Shown here piece by piece: positions 1-9,713 of a stretch of DNA of 56,456 nucleotides. The stretch is from Candidatus Zipacnadia bacterium (GTDB lineage Bacteria > Armatimonadota > Zipacnadia > Zipacnadales > JABUFB01). The notes under the pieces were generated by a model. It ran no database searches. It was not told where the DNA came from and was given only the letters and a program-made list of their open reading frames with translations. Each line of letters begins with the position of its first letter. Within the stretch, counting starts at the first letter, position 1. The position numbers and the translations under genes were made by a program. Location of the stretch: the NCBI GenBank assembly GCA_029821745.1, contig JALGSS010000001.1, positions 1 through 56,456 on the forward strand. Reading direction: 5' to 3'.

Positions 1-155
1 TCGCCTGTTTTATCCCTGCCGGTGGCGCCAAAGCGACAAATCCCCGTGCCGTGGCACGGTCGTTCCGTTGTCCACGCCGTGATCGGCCGTGTCCCGGTAC
101 ACTTTCGGGAGAAGGGCCTTTTTTGTCTGAGCCCCGTCGGGGCGTCTGGAGATAG

Positions 156-175
156 CCACGGGCGCGAGCCCGTGG
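156..175. repeat. Short GC-rich palindrome (REP-like)
   Basis: A perfect 8-bp stem (CCACGGGC / GCCCGTGG) closes a GCGA tetraloop. It lies in the 263-nt leader region before the first gene, where I see no coding signal. A smaller GCCCC/GGGGC hairpin sits just upstream at about 131-143. Palindromes of this kind recur at 7206-7229 and 56257-56339 with different sequences, so this is a style of repeat and not one family that I can prove. Confidence 0.4.
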
Positions 176-263
176 GAACCGGGGCGTTCCGACTCCCCCG
201 TGGAGCCCCGGCGGGGCGACTGACTTGCGCCGCGAGTCGAGTTCGTGGTGAGGGAGGATCAGA

Positions 264-473
264 ATGTCCTTCATAAGGCCGGTTGCGATTGCCCTCATGG
301 GAATCGGCGTGTTCCTTGCTGTCTTCGAGGCCCTCCATGTGAAAAGGAAAGAGGTGGGCACGGGTCTTGATACGCCATGCAAGCGAATCAGTCTGTATGT
401 TGCGGTTGGCATCGGATTGTTCTTCGTGTTGGGCGGACTGATCCTGCTATTCAGTAGTTTCGATGTTTTTTGA
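264..473 (+). CDS. Small two-helix membrane protein, function unknown
   Basis: A 69-aa protein with two hydrophobic stretches, roughly residues 5-22 and 45-66, joined by a short charged loop with several Lys/Arg residues. It is probably an integral inner-membrane protein. The start is supported by GGAGG about 8 nt upstream of the ATG. No catalytic motif is visible and I do not recognise the family. It converges with the macroglobulin gene, and a strong hairpin at 595-623 separates the two. Small size and lack of known relatives limit confidence, but the RBS and the clean two-helix pattern argue for a real gene. Confidence 0.6.
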   Translation: MSFIRPVAIALMGIGVFLAVFEALHVKRKEVGTGLDTPCKRISLYVAVGIGLFFVLGGLILLFSSFDVF

Positions 474-594
474 CAAGTAGGGAGGCTTCCCGCATCATTT
501 TGGTGTAGCGGGCGGGCGGCGGCAAACGCGGCGGCTGAGTCGGTCCGGAACGCGCCGAGATGAACTCGGCGGCCAACGGGACTGAGCCCATGCA

Positions 595-623
595 CGAGGG
601 GCGGGTCGATGACCCGCCCCTCG
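595..623. terminator. Bidirectional hairpin between convergent genes
   Basis: A perfect 13-bp stem, CGAGGGGCGGGTC paired with its complement across a 3-nt loop. It sits 19 nt past the stop of the minus-strand macroglobulin gene and 120 nt past the small plus-strand gene. There is no strong U tract, as is common in GC-rich genomes. The position between convergent genes and the stem length favour a terminator. Confidence 0.72.
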
Positions 624-641
624 CGTTGATGCGGTCGGCCG

Positions 642-3600
642 TCAATCCACGATCTTGATGACGTGCTCGTCGCTGTTGGCGCGGAGTTCGGGGACGTACA
701 TGCCGTAAAGGACCGACGGCAGGGCGTGGAAGATGCCGGGGACCTCGGCGCGGAGGCGATAGCGGAGCAGGTGCGCGCCCTGGCCGAGGCTCCGGACGAA
801 GAAGACCACCTTCTCGTCGCGGAGTTCCATGTAGGAGGTGAAGCCCTCCTGGCCCTTGGCGCCGCTGGTGACCTGGGTGGGCTCGCAGCCGGCGGGCTTC
901 ATGTCCTCGAAGCACAGATACGTGTAGTCGTTGTCGCTCTTGACGCGGAGTTCCACCTGGATGACGTCGCCGCTCTTGAGCGTATCGCCGTCGTTGACGG
1001 GCACGCGCTTGTAGCGGAGCCGCTTCTCGATGAGTTTCTGGCCGTCCGATCCCTCGACTTCGACCTCGTAGGGAATCTGGACGAGTTTGAAGTACGTCCG
1101 GTCAACCTTCAGTTCGTGCCCGGCGGCGGTGATGTGTTCCTCCTTGCTGAAGTAGCGGAGGTAGGTGTTGAAGTAGAGCGCGCCGGGGCCGTCCTTGGTG
1201 ATCTTCAAGGTGTGCTTGCCGCCGGAGAGCGCAACGCCCTGAAGGATGAACCGGTTGTCGAAGGTGAAGAAGTTGTCCTTGTTGATCTTGACGGTCTTCA
1301 CCACGGCGCCGTTGTCGAAGTTCAAGGTGAGGGTGTAGTCGGGTTTGCCCTCACCGGACTTGACGACGAAGTCGCTCATGGCGGCGAGGCACATCGTGGT
1401 ATCGCGCGTGGAGCGCCAGTAGTAGCCGTTGCGGCGGTTGTTGAGGAGCCACTTGACGAGTTTCGGCGCCACGTCGCTCTTCGGCTCGAGCCGGACGATG
1501 GCCCGGAGCACCATCGCGTTGGTCTCGATGTCGGAGTTCCACCAGTACCACCAGCCGCCGCGCGGCGTCCGGAACCAGGCGACCTCGGTCTCCTTGTTCT
1601 CCTCCTTGTACTGCATGATGTTGCGCAGGACGATGCGCGCGCGTTCGGTGTCGTCGAGGTTGGCCTGCGCCATGGCCAGGAGCGCCTTGCCGTAGAGGCC
1701 GAGTTTGTCGCGGTCGGTGTAGAGGCGTTCGATGAGATCGCCGGGCCGTTTGTCGCCCTTGGCCGGTTTGATGACCGCTCTCTTCTTGCTGAGCGAGAGG
1801 ACGTAGGCGACGTAGGCGTGTGAGGCGTGGACGGACCAGTGCTTGTCGCGCATCCGCCCCTCCTCCCAGCGCTTGAGGAAGTTCATCCCGCGGTTGATCA
1901 TTTGCTGGTCCACCGCGACATCGCACTGCGAGGCGGTCACAAGCGCCCAGAGGACGTAACTGGTCATGTAGCCGCTCGACTGGCCGCTGGTCCACCAGCC
2001 CCAGCCGCCGTCACCGTGCTGCATGTTGCGGATGCGCGCGAGGCCCCGCTTGACCATCTTGTCGAGTTCGCCGGAATCGAAGATCGGGTGGTTCCAGTAG
2101 ATGGACAGGTTCTCGCCCTTCTCGATGCGTCGGATCTCCTGCATACGCCCGCGGATCTTGCGGACGTCGTCGAGGTTGATGCCCATGTTCTGAAGGGTCT
2201 TGAGCGTGAGGACGCACGAGACGAATCGGCTCATCGTCTGCTCGGTGCAGCCGTACGGGTAGTGGATGACGTAGGGCAGGGCATCCATCATCGCGCCCAC
2301 GAGGCTCGGCGCGTACTGGACCTCGAGGCGGGTCAGTTCGGGCCGGCGCTTTTCGGGGACGTTCAGTTCCACCGTGACGGTCTTCTTCTGTTCGTCCGGC
2401 CGCATCGAGCCGGTGGTGGCCACCTGCTTGGTGATGCCGTGGACGAGGACGGGGAAGACCATCGCCATCGCGTCGGATTCCTCGTCGGTGAGGGCCTTGA
2501 CGGTGAGTTTCGCGGTGCCCTCCTTCAGGACCTTGACGCGCCAATCGACGCGCGTCTCGCCGCCGGCGGCGACCTTCACATCGACGGTGGCCGCCGTCGT
2601 GCCGATCATCTTGAGCAGGTCGGCCGGCACGTCGAGGCTCACCCGCGCGGTCTTCTCGGTCTTCAGATAGTTGTGGACGTTGGCGCTGATGACAACCTCG
2701 TCGTACTCCATGAAGAACCGCGGCGCCTGGAGCCGGACGAGGAGGTTCTTCGTGGTGATAGCCAACGTGTCGGCCTGGCCGACCTTGGTCGCCTTCGTCA
2801 TGCCGAAGGCGTTGACCTTCCAGGTGGTGAGGTTCTCGGGCATCTGGAAGGAGGCCTTCGCCGTGCCGTCGGGACCGGTGGTAAGGGTGGTGAGCCAGAG
2901 GGCGGTATCGGCGAACTTCTGGCGGACCTCGGCCTCGACGAAGTCGGGCCCGGTGCCGGGCGCGCCGCCCTGCTTCTTATCGGCAAGCGACCGCCGCGCC
3001 CGGCCCCTCTCCATCGGCGCCGCACCCGGGAGCGCGGCTGCCGCAACTGCCCCGTCGGCCATGGCGTACGACGCATTCTGCTCCAACCCCAACCGCTTGC
3101 CGGATTTCCGCAGCGCGCCGTCCTTGTCCCAGCCGTACGACCAGCCCTTCAGTTCCTCGTCGCCGACGGTCCGCCAGTCGCCGACGGCAGCCCCCCAGAT
3201 ACCCCACCACGACGCCGGGTACGGATGCAACTGCTGGAACGGCCGTTGGACGTAGCCCCAGGCGCTGAACTGATCCGCGAGGTTCGTCCTCATCTGCGCG
3301 TAGTGATGCCGCACGTTGCCGTGGAAGAACTTCGCAATCGGCGGCGTGTACTCGCTCTGGATGTAGAGGACGGACTTGTCGAAGGCGCTCAGGACCACCT
3401 GGGCGTCCCTGGCCGGTTCGCCCTTCAGCGTCTTCGCGGTGACGGTCACGGTGGCCTTCTCGCCGGGCTTGTACTCGGCCTTGTCGGTCGTGACGGAGAC
3501 CTTGACGATCCCCTCGGCCGGCGGGACGCAGATGCGCTTGGACTGCTGGTGGACGCGCGTGGCCGCCACGGTGGTCGCCTCGACGAAGAAGTTCGGCTGA

Positions 3601-6600
3601 TGCTGCCGCTTGATGGGCACGTCCACGACCGTGTGGCGCGTCGGCAGGTGCAGCAGCCGATACGAGAGGAGATGGTTGTCGTCCACGTCGTCGCCGAAGA
3701 GGACGTAGGCGTTGTCGTGTTTGGCGTTGATCATGACGTGGGCGACTTCGCCGGGCTTGTAGGTCCGCTTGTCGGTGATGAGTTCGAGGTTGTTGAAGCG
3801 GTAGAGCCGGCCGTCGAAGTCGCGGCCGCACACCCAGACGAGGCCGTAGCCGGTGACCACGCCGCCCCAGGCGTCGGGCGCCTCGAAGGTGATCTTGAGT
3901 TGCCCGCTCTTCTCGTGGCGGAGGCGGAACTCGAGGAGGCCGCGCTCGTCGGTCGCCGCCTTCCAGCGCTTCAGTTCCGTCTCGTCGATGCGGGCGTTGT
4001 CCGGCCCACCGAAGACCACCTCCGAGACGGTGACGAGGCCCTCGGTCCGGACGGGCTTGTTGTCGGGGGTGAGGCAGCGGACGCGGATGACCATCTCCTC
4101 GCCCGGCCGGGCGTAGCCGCGGTCCGACTGGATGAAGGCGTAGTAGGCCTGTCGCGTGACCTTGACGGCGCCGGAGCCGGTGATGACGCGCCGGCTGGCG
4201 TCGCGCACCTCCGCCTCAATGACGTAGCGGTGGTCGCGATCGGGGTGGTCGCGCAGCGCGGCCTTCGTGTCGATCTCGACCTTGACGGTGCCGTCCTTCC
4301 CGATGTGGGTCTCGCCCTGCTGGACGAGTTCACGCACCGGGTTCGGCGCGCTCCCGCCATACCAGCGCCACCACCACGGCGGCGGCGCCCAGCAGCACTT
4401 CACCCGACCCCACCACGGGAACCACGGATGCGAATACCAGCCCCAGCCGTAGCCCTGGCCGTACAACCAGTCCCACTCGCCCGGGAAGTAGTACCGATGC
4501 GTGTACTCCTCGCGGAAGACCTTGTACTTGACGCTCGCCTCGGTGACCGGGCCGCCGAAGTAGTAGGTGGCCTTGATGACGGCGGTCACCGTATCGCCCA
4601 ACTTCGTGTGGGTCTTGCCCGGCTCGACGGTGACCTCGAACTCGGGCTTCTTGTACTCCTCGACGCGGAAGTTCTGCCCGCCGGCGTAGGTGCGGCCGTG
4701 GATGGTGATGCGATAGACGCCCAGCGGCGGCTCGGCGCCGAGCGTGAACGCGCCGTCGATCCCGCCGTACTGGTCGGCGTGCTTCGAGGCGGCGGCGACC
4801 TTGTTCCCACGCGGGTCGTAGATCGTCAGCGACACGTTCCGCCCCGGCACGTTCTGCAGGATGCCGTTCTGCATCTGCCGGAGCCAGACCTTGTACTTGA
4901 CCGTCTGCAGCGGGCGGTACACCGGCCGGTCGGTGATGCAGTAGGCGAAGAGCCCCTCGCGCATCCGTGAGGGTGAGTAAACGTCCCAGTAACTCATCCC
5001 GCTCCACGCGAGCCGCTGCGCGCCGGCATCCACGAGGACGTGCAGGCTGCCGCGGTCCTTCTTCGGATACGCCAGGAGCGCCATCCCCTCCTTGTCCGTG
5101 ACGAGGTGGTGCATCTCCTTGTAGTAGGTGCTCTTGCGCTTCGTGCGGTCCCAGACGCTCCAGACGCGGACGACGTCCACCTTCGCCTCCGGGACGGGCG
5201 CGCCGGTCGTTGCGTCGGCGATGAAGTAGAGGTTGCCCTGCTTGACCTTCTTCTCGACGAGCGCCAGGTCGGTGAGGACGAACACGGCTCGGCTGTCGCC
5301 GATCTTCAAGAGGGCCGTTCCCGCCTTGTCGCTGTGGGCGATCGGCGGCTCCTTGAGATACGCATAGACGAGATAGCCGCCCCGCCCCTTGAGCGGCGTC
5401 TGCAGCATCGCCTGCGCGTAGCGATGGGTGCCGTCGTTCTTGACCTCGTCCGACCACCGCGCGACCTCCCGGCCGACGTACTTCGCCGCGAGGCCCTGGA
5501 GCCAGTTCCTGGGGTGATAGGGCTGCACGAAGTAGTTGTGCCAGTAACTCAGGCTGCCGAAGCCCTTGAGCCCCTTGTACTTGTCGATCTTCTGGTTGCG
5601 GATGTGATTCATGAAACCGACGTGGTCGATCTGGCGGGCGACGAACCAGACCTTCGAGGTGTTGCGGTAACTGACCTGGAGTTTGGCCGGCTCGCCGGGC
5701 AGTTGGACGCCCGTCTGGCTGATGCGGACCTGCGGCTGTCTGATGCGCTTGATCTGCTCGTTGGCTGCCTTAATCCGCTTGCTCTTTGCGAATTGCCTCT
5801 TGAGAACGCCGTACTGCGCGAGCGCCGTGAGGTACTGCTGCCGGCTCTGGTGGTAGAGGCCGACGGCGTACTGCGCCTCGTCCGCCACGCCGCTGGTGGC
5901 GTAGTCGCCGACGACCAGCCGCAGGAGCCCCAGGACGTTCCACTGCCTCGGCAGCGTGACCTTGCGGATCTGCCCACCGACCAGCACGATCGCCTCGCCG
6001 TCCTTCAACTCCCACGGGTTGTACGCCTCCAACGCCTCTTTAAGCGGATACGTGCCGCCCCAGTAGTACATCCCCGCGTACGAGTTGAGGCGATCCATCC
6101 CGAAGCGCGACCGGGCGAGCATCGCCTGGCGGTACCAACTCAGGCCCACGTACTGCCGGTTCTCCGTCGTGTCGAGGTCGCGCGCTTCCTTCAGCAGGGA
6201 GAGGATCTTCTGGTCAACCGAGAGGGTCGCGGCGTACGCCTTCGGCGCGGTGGGGAAGATGGGCTTGCCGTCCGGGCCGACGCGCAGACCGATGGGGCGC
6301 TTGCGGCGCTGTTGCCAGTAACTGTGGTACTCGCTGAAGTCCTTTTCGCCGGCCGTCTCGGCCAGGAATTCGTCCCGCTCGCCCCAGAAGGCGTGCCAGA
6401 ACTGGTACGAGTTCTCGTAGATGCCGAACCGCGCGCAGACGCCCGCCAAGTCGAAGAGGCACTCGACGCGTTCATTGTGCCAGTTCGCCCGCTCCTTCTC
6501 GGGCAGGACGGCGAGGGCGTCTTTCGTCGTATCGTAGTGGGCGTACAGATCGCGCGCGCGCTCGAGGTGTGCGACGGCGTGCCGCTTGTCGTACTGATAC

Positions 6601-7019
6601 GACCGGACCCGGATGCCCTGTTTCCACTGGGCCCGATGGAATGTGCCGCCCGCTCGCGTGCCCCAGTGGGGTATCATCATGTAGAGGTTGCCGGCCAGGC
6701 GTTCCGCTCGCGCCTCGTAGGGCGTCGCCTTGCAGCGCTTGATGTAGGCCTGCGCCGCCTCGATGGCCGGGTCGAACAGTTGCAGCCGCAGTCTGCAGAT
6801 GATGACCCGCTCGCTGGCGTGGCGCCATTTCGCGTGTTTCGGCGCCTTTGCCAGCAGCCGCTGATAGGCCGCCGCCGCCTCCTTGTAGTTCTTCTCCTCG
6901 AAGAGCGTGTCCGCCCTCTTGAGGATCGTCGCGGGGTCCGGATCGGCCGCCCCGACCACTACCGGCACCATCAGCACCGCCAGACACACCCCACACAGCG
7001 CGATTCGCCTGCCCACCAT
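642..7019 (-). CDS. Alpha-2-macroglobulin family protein, secreted, with N-terminal TPR-like repeats
   Basis: A 2125-aa protein starting at an ATG preceded by an AGAAGG-type RBS. A signal peptide (MVGRRIALCG... to about residue 25, cleavage near VVGA/ADPD) sends it across the inner membrane. TPR-like helices follow (about 30-130). Macroglobulin MG domains start with the motif RPVYRPLQTVKY. The A2M domain carries LWLTTLTTGPDGTA and NLTTWKVNAFG, and the thioester-type motif CTEQ lies at residues 1591-1594, so the Cys and Gln of the CxEQ signature are both present. Family members trap proteases by a bait region and covalent thioester capture in the periplasm. An unusual Trp/Tyr/Gly-rich stretch lies at about residues 840-895. 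The open frame continues upstream of 7019 into the tRNA, but that part has no domain and lies before the signal peptide, so I excluded it. Confidence 0.9.
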   Translation of the reverse strand: MVGRRIALCGVCLAVLMVPVVVGAADPDPATILKRADTLFEEKNYKEAAAAYQRLLAKAPKHAKWRHASERVIICRLRLQLFDPAIEAAQAYIKRCKATPYEARAERLAGNLYMMIPHWGTRAGGTFHRAQWKQGIRVRSYQYDKRHAVAHLERARDLYAHYDTTKDALAVLPEKERANWHNERVECLFDLAGVCARFGIYENSYQFWHAFWGERDEFLAETAGEKDFSEYHSYWQQRRKRPIGLRVGPDGKPIFPTAPKAYAATLSVDQKILSLLKEARDLDTTENRQYVGLSWYRQAMLARSRFGMDRLNSYAGMYYWGGTYPLKEALEAYNPWELKDGEAIVLVGGQIRKVTLPRQWNVLGLLRLVVGDYATSGVADEAQYAVGLYHQSRQQYLTALAQYGVLKRQFAKSKRIKAANEQIKRIRQPQVRISQTGVQLPGEPAKLQVSYRNTSKVWFVARQIDHVGFMNHIRNQKIDKYKGLKGFGSLSYWHNYFVQPYHPRNWLQGLAAKYVGREVARWSDEVKNDGTHRYAQAMLQTPLKGRGGYLVYAYLKEPPIAHSDKAGTALLKIGDSRAVFVLTDLALVEKKVKQGNLYFIADATTGAPVPEAKVDVVRVWSVWDRTKRKSTYYKEMHHLVTDKEGMALLAYPKKDRGSLHVLVDAGAQRLAWSGMSYWDVYSPSRMREGLFAYCITDRPVYRPLQTVKYKVWLRQMQNGILQNVPGRNVSLTIYDPRGNKVAAASKHADQYGGIDGAFTLGAEPPLGVYRITIHGRTYAGGQNFRVEEYKKPEFEVTVEPGKTHTKLGDTVTAVIKATYYFGGPVTEASVKYKVFREEYTHRYYFPGEWDWLYGQGYGWGWYSHPWFPWWGRVKCCWAPPPWWWRWYGGSAPNPVRELVQQGETHIGKDGTVKVEIDTKAALRDHPDRDHRYVIEAEVRDASRRVITGSGAVKVTRQAYYAFIQSDRGYARPGEEMVIRVRCLTPDNKPVRTEGLVTVSEVVFGGPDNARIDETELKRWKAATDERGLLEFRLRHEKSGQLKITFEAPDAWGGVVTGYGLVWVCGRDFDGRLYRFNNLELITDKRTYKPGEVAHVMINAKHDNAYVLFGDDVDDNHLLSYRLLHLPTRHTVVDVPIKRQHQPNFFVEATTVAATRVHQQSKRICVPPAEGIVKVSVTTDKAEYKPGEKATVTVTAKTLKGEPARDAQVVLSAFDKSVLYIQSEYTPPIAKFFHGNVRHHYAQMRTNLADQFSAWGYVQRPFQQLHPYPASWWGIWGAAVGDWRTVGDEELKGWSYGWDKDGALRKSGKRLGLEQNASYAMADGAVAAAALPGAAPMERGRARRSLADKKQGGAPGTGPDFVEAEVRQKFADTALWLTTLTTGPDGTAKASFQMPENLTTWKVNAFGMTKATKVGQADTLAITTKNLLVRLQAPRFFMEYDEVVISANVHNYLKTEKTARVSLDVPADLLKMIGTTAATVDVKVAAGGETRVDWRVKVLKEGTAKLTVKALTDEESDAMAMVFPVLVHGITKQVATTGSMRPDEQKKTVTVELNVPEKRRPELTRLEVQYAPSLVGAMMDALPYVIHYPYGCTEQTMSRFVSCVLTLKTLQNMGINLDDVRKIRGRMQEIRRIEKGENLSIYWNHPIFDSGELDKMVKRGLARIRNMQHGDGGWGWWTSGQSSGYMTSYVLWALVTASQCDVAVDQQMINRGMNFLKRWEEGRMRDKHWSVHASHAYVAYVLSLSKKRAVIKPAKGDKRPGDLIERLYTDRDKLGLYGKALLAMAQANLDDTERARIVLRNIMQYKEENKETEVAWFRTPRGGWWYWWNSDIETNAMVLRAIVRLEPKSDVAPKLVKWLLNNRRNGYYWRSTRDTTMCLAAMSDFVVKSGEGKPDYTLTLNFDNGAVVKTVKINKDNFFTFDNRFILQGVALSGGKHTLKITKDGPGALYFNTYLRYFSKEEHITAAGHELKVDRTYFKLVQIPYEVEVEGSDGQKLIEKRLRYKRVPVNDGDTLKSGDVIQVELRVKSDNDYTYLCFEDMKPAGCEPTQVTSGAKGQEGFTSYMELRDEKVVFFVRSLGQGAHLLRYRLRAEVPGIFHALPSVLYGMYVPELRANSDEHVIKIVD

Positions 7020-7205
7020 TCGCCTTCTCCCTCGTGACAGACCATGCCCGGCCGGCCCCGGCCGGCGGCGCGTTTCGCTCTCGTACTGCTTCAATAGACG
7101 CCCCGCCCGGCCGCGGGTTCCCGTGAAAATCCACTTGCCCTCGAAACGCCGGGACCGCCTGGAGACGCCCCCGTACCCAAGCCCTGCCGCCTGCGGCGGG
7201 GACCG

Positions 7206-7229
7206 CACGGCCGGGCAAGACCGGCCGTG
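7206..7229. repeat. Perfect 9-bp hairpin in the intergenic region
   Basis: CACGGCCGG and CCGGCCGTG enclose a 6-nt loop. It lies in the 462-nt stretch (7020-7481) between the macroglobulin gene and tRNA-Ser. I find no gene there. The stretch must hold the macroglobulin promoter on the minus strand and the tRNA promoter on the plus strand, but I see no convincing -35/-10 pair for either. Confidence 0.4.
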
Positions 7230-7481
7230 GTACAGGGAACCCAAGCCCCGCCGCCTGCCGTTCGGCCCCGAGCACCCTTCGGGTCTGAGCCTCAGGGTCG
7301 AAGACACGGCCGAGGGGCGGCGGGGACAGCGTGTCGGCACCGTGCGGAGACGAGTTCCCCCTGCACCGGACGAAGGCGTTCGAGGCGCACGGCCCCCTCC
7401 CCCCCCGCGAAACGGACTTGACTCGCACCCGCCGGGGGAGTAGATTCCCCACGACCGAGACAGTCCTCCTCGATACCCGGC

Positions 7482-7576
<95 letters not shown>

Positions 7577-7581
7577 CACCT

Positions 7582-7887
7582 ATGACACACGACGAATCAC
7601 GGTGCCAGGAAGCGCCTAAGTCCCTGTCTTCCAATGACTTGCAGACTGGTGATGGCGGCACGGATTTGCCGGCTTCGCGGTCCGGTGAAGTGACAGACGG
7701 TACCTCCGCTGTGCCACAGAACGAACCCCATTCCTGCAAGCACGCCTGCAAGCTGGCCTGCAAGCTGGACGCCGAAACGACCATCGACGACCCCGACCTG
7801 AGGCGGCTGATCGACGCTTGGTCACGGCTCCCGGAAGCGATCCGGGCCGGTATCCTGGCGATGGTCGAGGCGGCCGAGGCGAAATAG
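7582..7887 (+). CDS. Small protein at the element's left end; possible detached integrase C-terminal tail
   Basis: A 101-aa frame from an ATG 7 nt past the tRNA CCA. The N-terminal half is low complexity with a Cys/Lys cluster (HSCKHACKLACKLDA). The C-terminal 40 residues (DDPDLRRLIDAWSRLPEAI and the following helix) look like a conserved amphipathic helical tail of the sort found at the ends of planctomycete-type integrases. The same frame runs back through the att core without a stop and matches the integrase frame at attR. If the element circularised, the integrase would read straight into this sequence. No RBS is visible, so it may not be translated alone. Tail versus independent ORF is undecided. 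Confidence 0.5.
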   Translation: MTHDESRCQEAPKSLSSNDLQTGDGGTDLPASRSGEVTDGTSAVPQNEPHSCKHACKLACKLDAETTIDDPDLRRLIDAWSRLPEAIRAGILAMVEAAEAK

Positions 7888-8928
7888 GGCCGGCTGCCAG
7901 AATCCCCAGGAAAGCGCTTGGCTGGCCCCTGGACGAACACGGACCAGCCCCCCGCCTCTTGTGTGGCCCCCCCCGCGGGGGGGGCTGCTCGGCTTTCGGG
8001 CTGGCCGACCTCAGCATCACATGCACGGTGTCTTGAGGATTGTTCGGCCCTTCTTGCCCCGCCATCGGCACCTGAGCGAACCTATCCAACTGAGGTCGGG
8101 GGCCCCCCGAAGGCGTTGCCAGCGGTGGACCCGTAGCGGCGTGACATGATTCGAGAGCGATCGTCGGGCCGTGAAGGGCGACAGTGAGACGGTGCGGACG
8201 CGCAAGGGCATCTGCCTCAGCATCAAGCGGCTGCTTGATATGTCGACTGCCGAGGCCGAGGCCCGGCGCCGTCTCGACCGTGCGTGCGAAGCCTGACGCA
8301 GGCGCCGACGAGTACCCTCCTTCCCTGCTTCCCTGCTTCGGCCGTTGAGCGTCTGAGCAATGCTCCCAGAGCATGCTGCGGCGTGCGAACCCGCCGAGGT
8401 GTGCTCCAGGTACGGGATCGAGTGCCACCGGTCCGCGCCCCGTCGTATCGCGGCGACTTGCACGCACGGAGGCTATCCGTGTGACGCCGGCCGACGCGGT
8501 CCAATGGGACCCACAGCGGCTGACGTTTGAGCCACGCCCCCGGGGTCGCGATGGGTCCCGCTGCAGAGTTACCCCTCGCCTCCACGTGGGGTTTTCTGAG
8601 GCTGAACCCGCCAGTTCCGCAATCGCTTCTGGATGACTTCGCTTCGGCGGCAAACGGCCGCCCGACCCTCTCTTGATGGTGTCGCAACGGGGTGCCGGCA
8701 TCGTGTTTTGGCTGGTGGGGGCGAGGTGCGATGTCCGTTGTTCGTGGAGCCCACCAGAAGACGCCCTGACGCACGCGAGGGGGCACGTACGTGCTTGGCG
8801 GCCATGCGGGGGCGCTCGCGTGGTTGTGAGGGGCGCCCACGGCCCTGAAACGAGTCCTCCTGGGGCCGGCCTGGGCCTGTCCGACCTCACGACACAGGTT
8901 TCCGAGCGGCAGCGATGGCCGACGGGGC
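7888..8928. other. Stretch without a recognisable gene, with a 20-bp GC palindrome
   Basis: About 1 kb in which all frames give only Arg/Pro-rich, domain-free translations. A perfect palindrome of eight C and eight G residues around a central GC occupies 7966-7985 and could act as a terminator for the 7582 gene. A 41-codon GTG frame at 8171-8296, ending with helical residues (TAEAEARRRLDRACEA), is the only coding-like patch. I judge it too short and unsupported to call. Confidence 0.4.
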
Positions 8929-8958
8929 TTGACGGACCCTCCCCCGATTAGGCATAAT
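8929..8958 (+). promoter_or_regulatory. Sigma70-type promoter upstream of the hsdR remnant
   Basis: TTGACG (8929-8934) and CATAAT (8953-8958) are separated by 18 nt. Each differs from consensus at one position. The -10 ends 79 nt before the hsdR ATG. This is one of the better-matching promoters in this GC-rich window. Confidence 0.45.
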
Positions 8959-9037
8959 GGCGTCTCTTGGCCGCCGCTCAGATGGTTGTGACGCGCACTG
9001 GCCCCGACAGGCGGGGAATGGGGTGCGGGCCGTGCCG

Positions 9038-9703
9038 ATGACGGAAGCGGATACCTGCCGGACGTACGTCCTGCCCAAGCTGTACGCCGCCGGCTGGACG
9101 GATGACCAGATCCGTGAGCAGCGCACGTTCACGGACGGGTGCATCGTGGCCGCTGGCAAGAAGGTCCGCAGGCGGAAGCAGAAGCGGGCGGACTACCTCC
9201 CCTACTAGCGACCGGACTTCAAGACCGCCGTCGTGGAGGCGAAGGCGGCGTACAAGAACGCCGGTGACGGCCTCCAGCAAGCGAAGGACTGCGCGCAGAT
9301 CCTGGGTCTCACCTTCTGCTACGCCACCAACGGCACCGGCATCATCGAATTCGACTTCACGACCGGCACCGAGCGGGAGATCGACCGATTCCCGGAGCCA
9401 GAGGAGCTCTGGCGGCGCTACCGACAGAAGCAGGCCATCGAGGACGACGAGCAGGCGGAGCGGCTCCGCAAGGAGAAGACAGACTTCTTCGACGAGTACG
9501 GTCCAGGGGCTCGGGAGATCCTCGGCGAACTGCTGGAGAAGTACGCCGAACACGGCGACGCGCAGTTCAAGATCCCCGACGTGCTGGAGGTGCCGCCGAT
9601 CAGTCGGCACGGTGACGTTATCGAGATCATCGACATGTTCGGCGGTGCCGACCGGCTCCGTAAGGCCGTGACGGAGTTGCAGGCGCTGCTGTACGCCGCT
9701 TAG
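9038..9703 (+). pseudogene. hsdR: Type I restriction subunit R (HsdR), internally deleted and with a nonsense codon
   Basis: The N-terminus (MTEADTCRTYVLPKLYAAGW) and the nuclease signature PDFKTAVVEAKA (Asp...Glu-x-Lys of PD-(D/E)XK) are those of HsdR. An in-frame TAG at 9206-9208 falls between RADYLPY and RPDFK. After WRRYR at about residue 130 the text jumps directly to the HsdR C-terminus (ELLEKYAEHG, LFGGPE-like IDMFGGADRLRK, ending LLYAA). The SF2 helicase motor, normally about 600 residues, is therefore missing. The frame is preserved across the deletion. The remnant cannot translocate DNA. It heads the cluster hsdR'-mrr-nuclease-nuclease-hsdM' on the plus strand. The remaining reading frames are clean, so decay is probably recent. 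Confidence 0.87.
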
Positions 9704-9713
9704 GAGGGCCACC

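Noticed and set aside
22-276. 84-codon frame at the left edge
   Set aside because: No RBS, and Arg/Gly/Pro-rich residues without pattern. It overlaps the hairpin at 156-175 and the better-supported 264 gene.
1827-4970. Plus-strand open frame of about 1050 codons, and another at 5040-7037
   Set aside because: Both lie antisense to the macroglobulin gene and show the monotonous composition of GC-rich shadow frames.
7616-8890. Minus-strand open frame of 424 codons
   Set aside because: Arg/Pro/Ser-rich text without any motif; it overlaps the element's left-end ORF.
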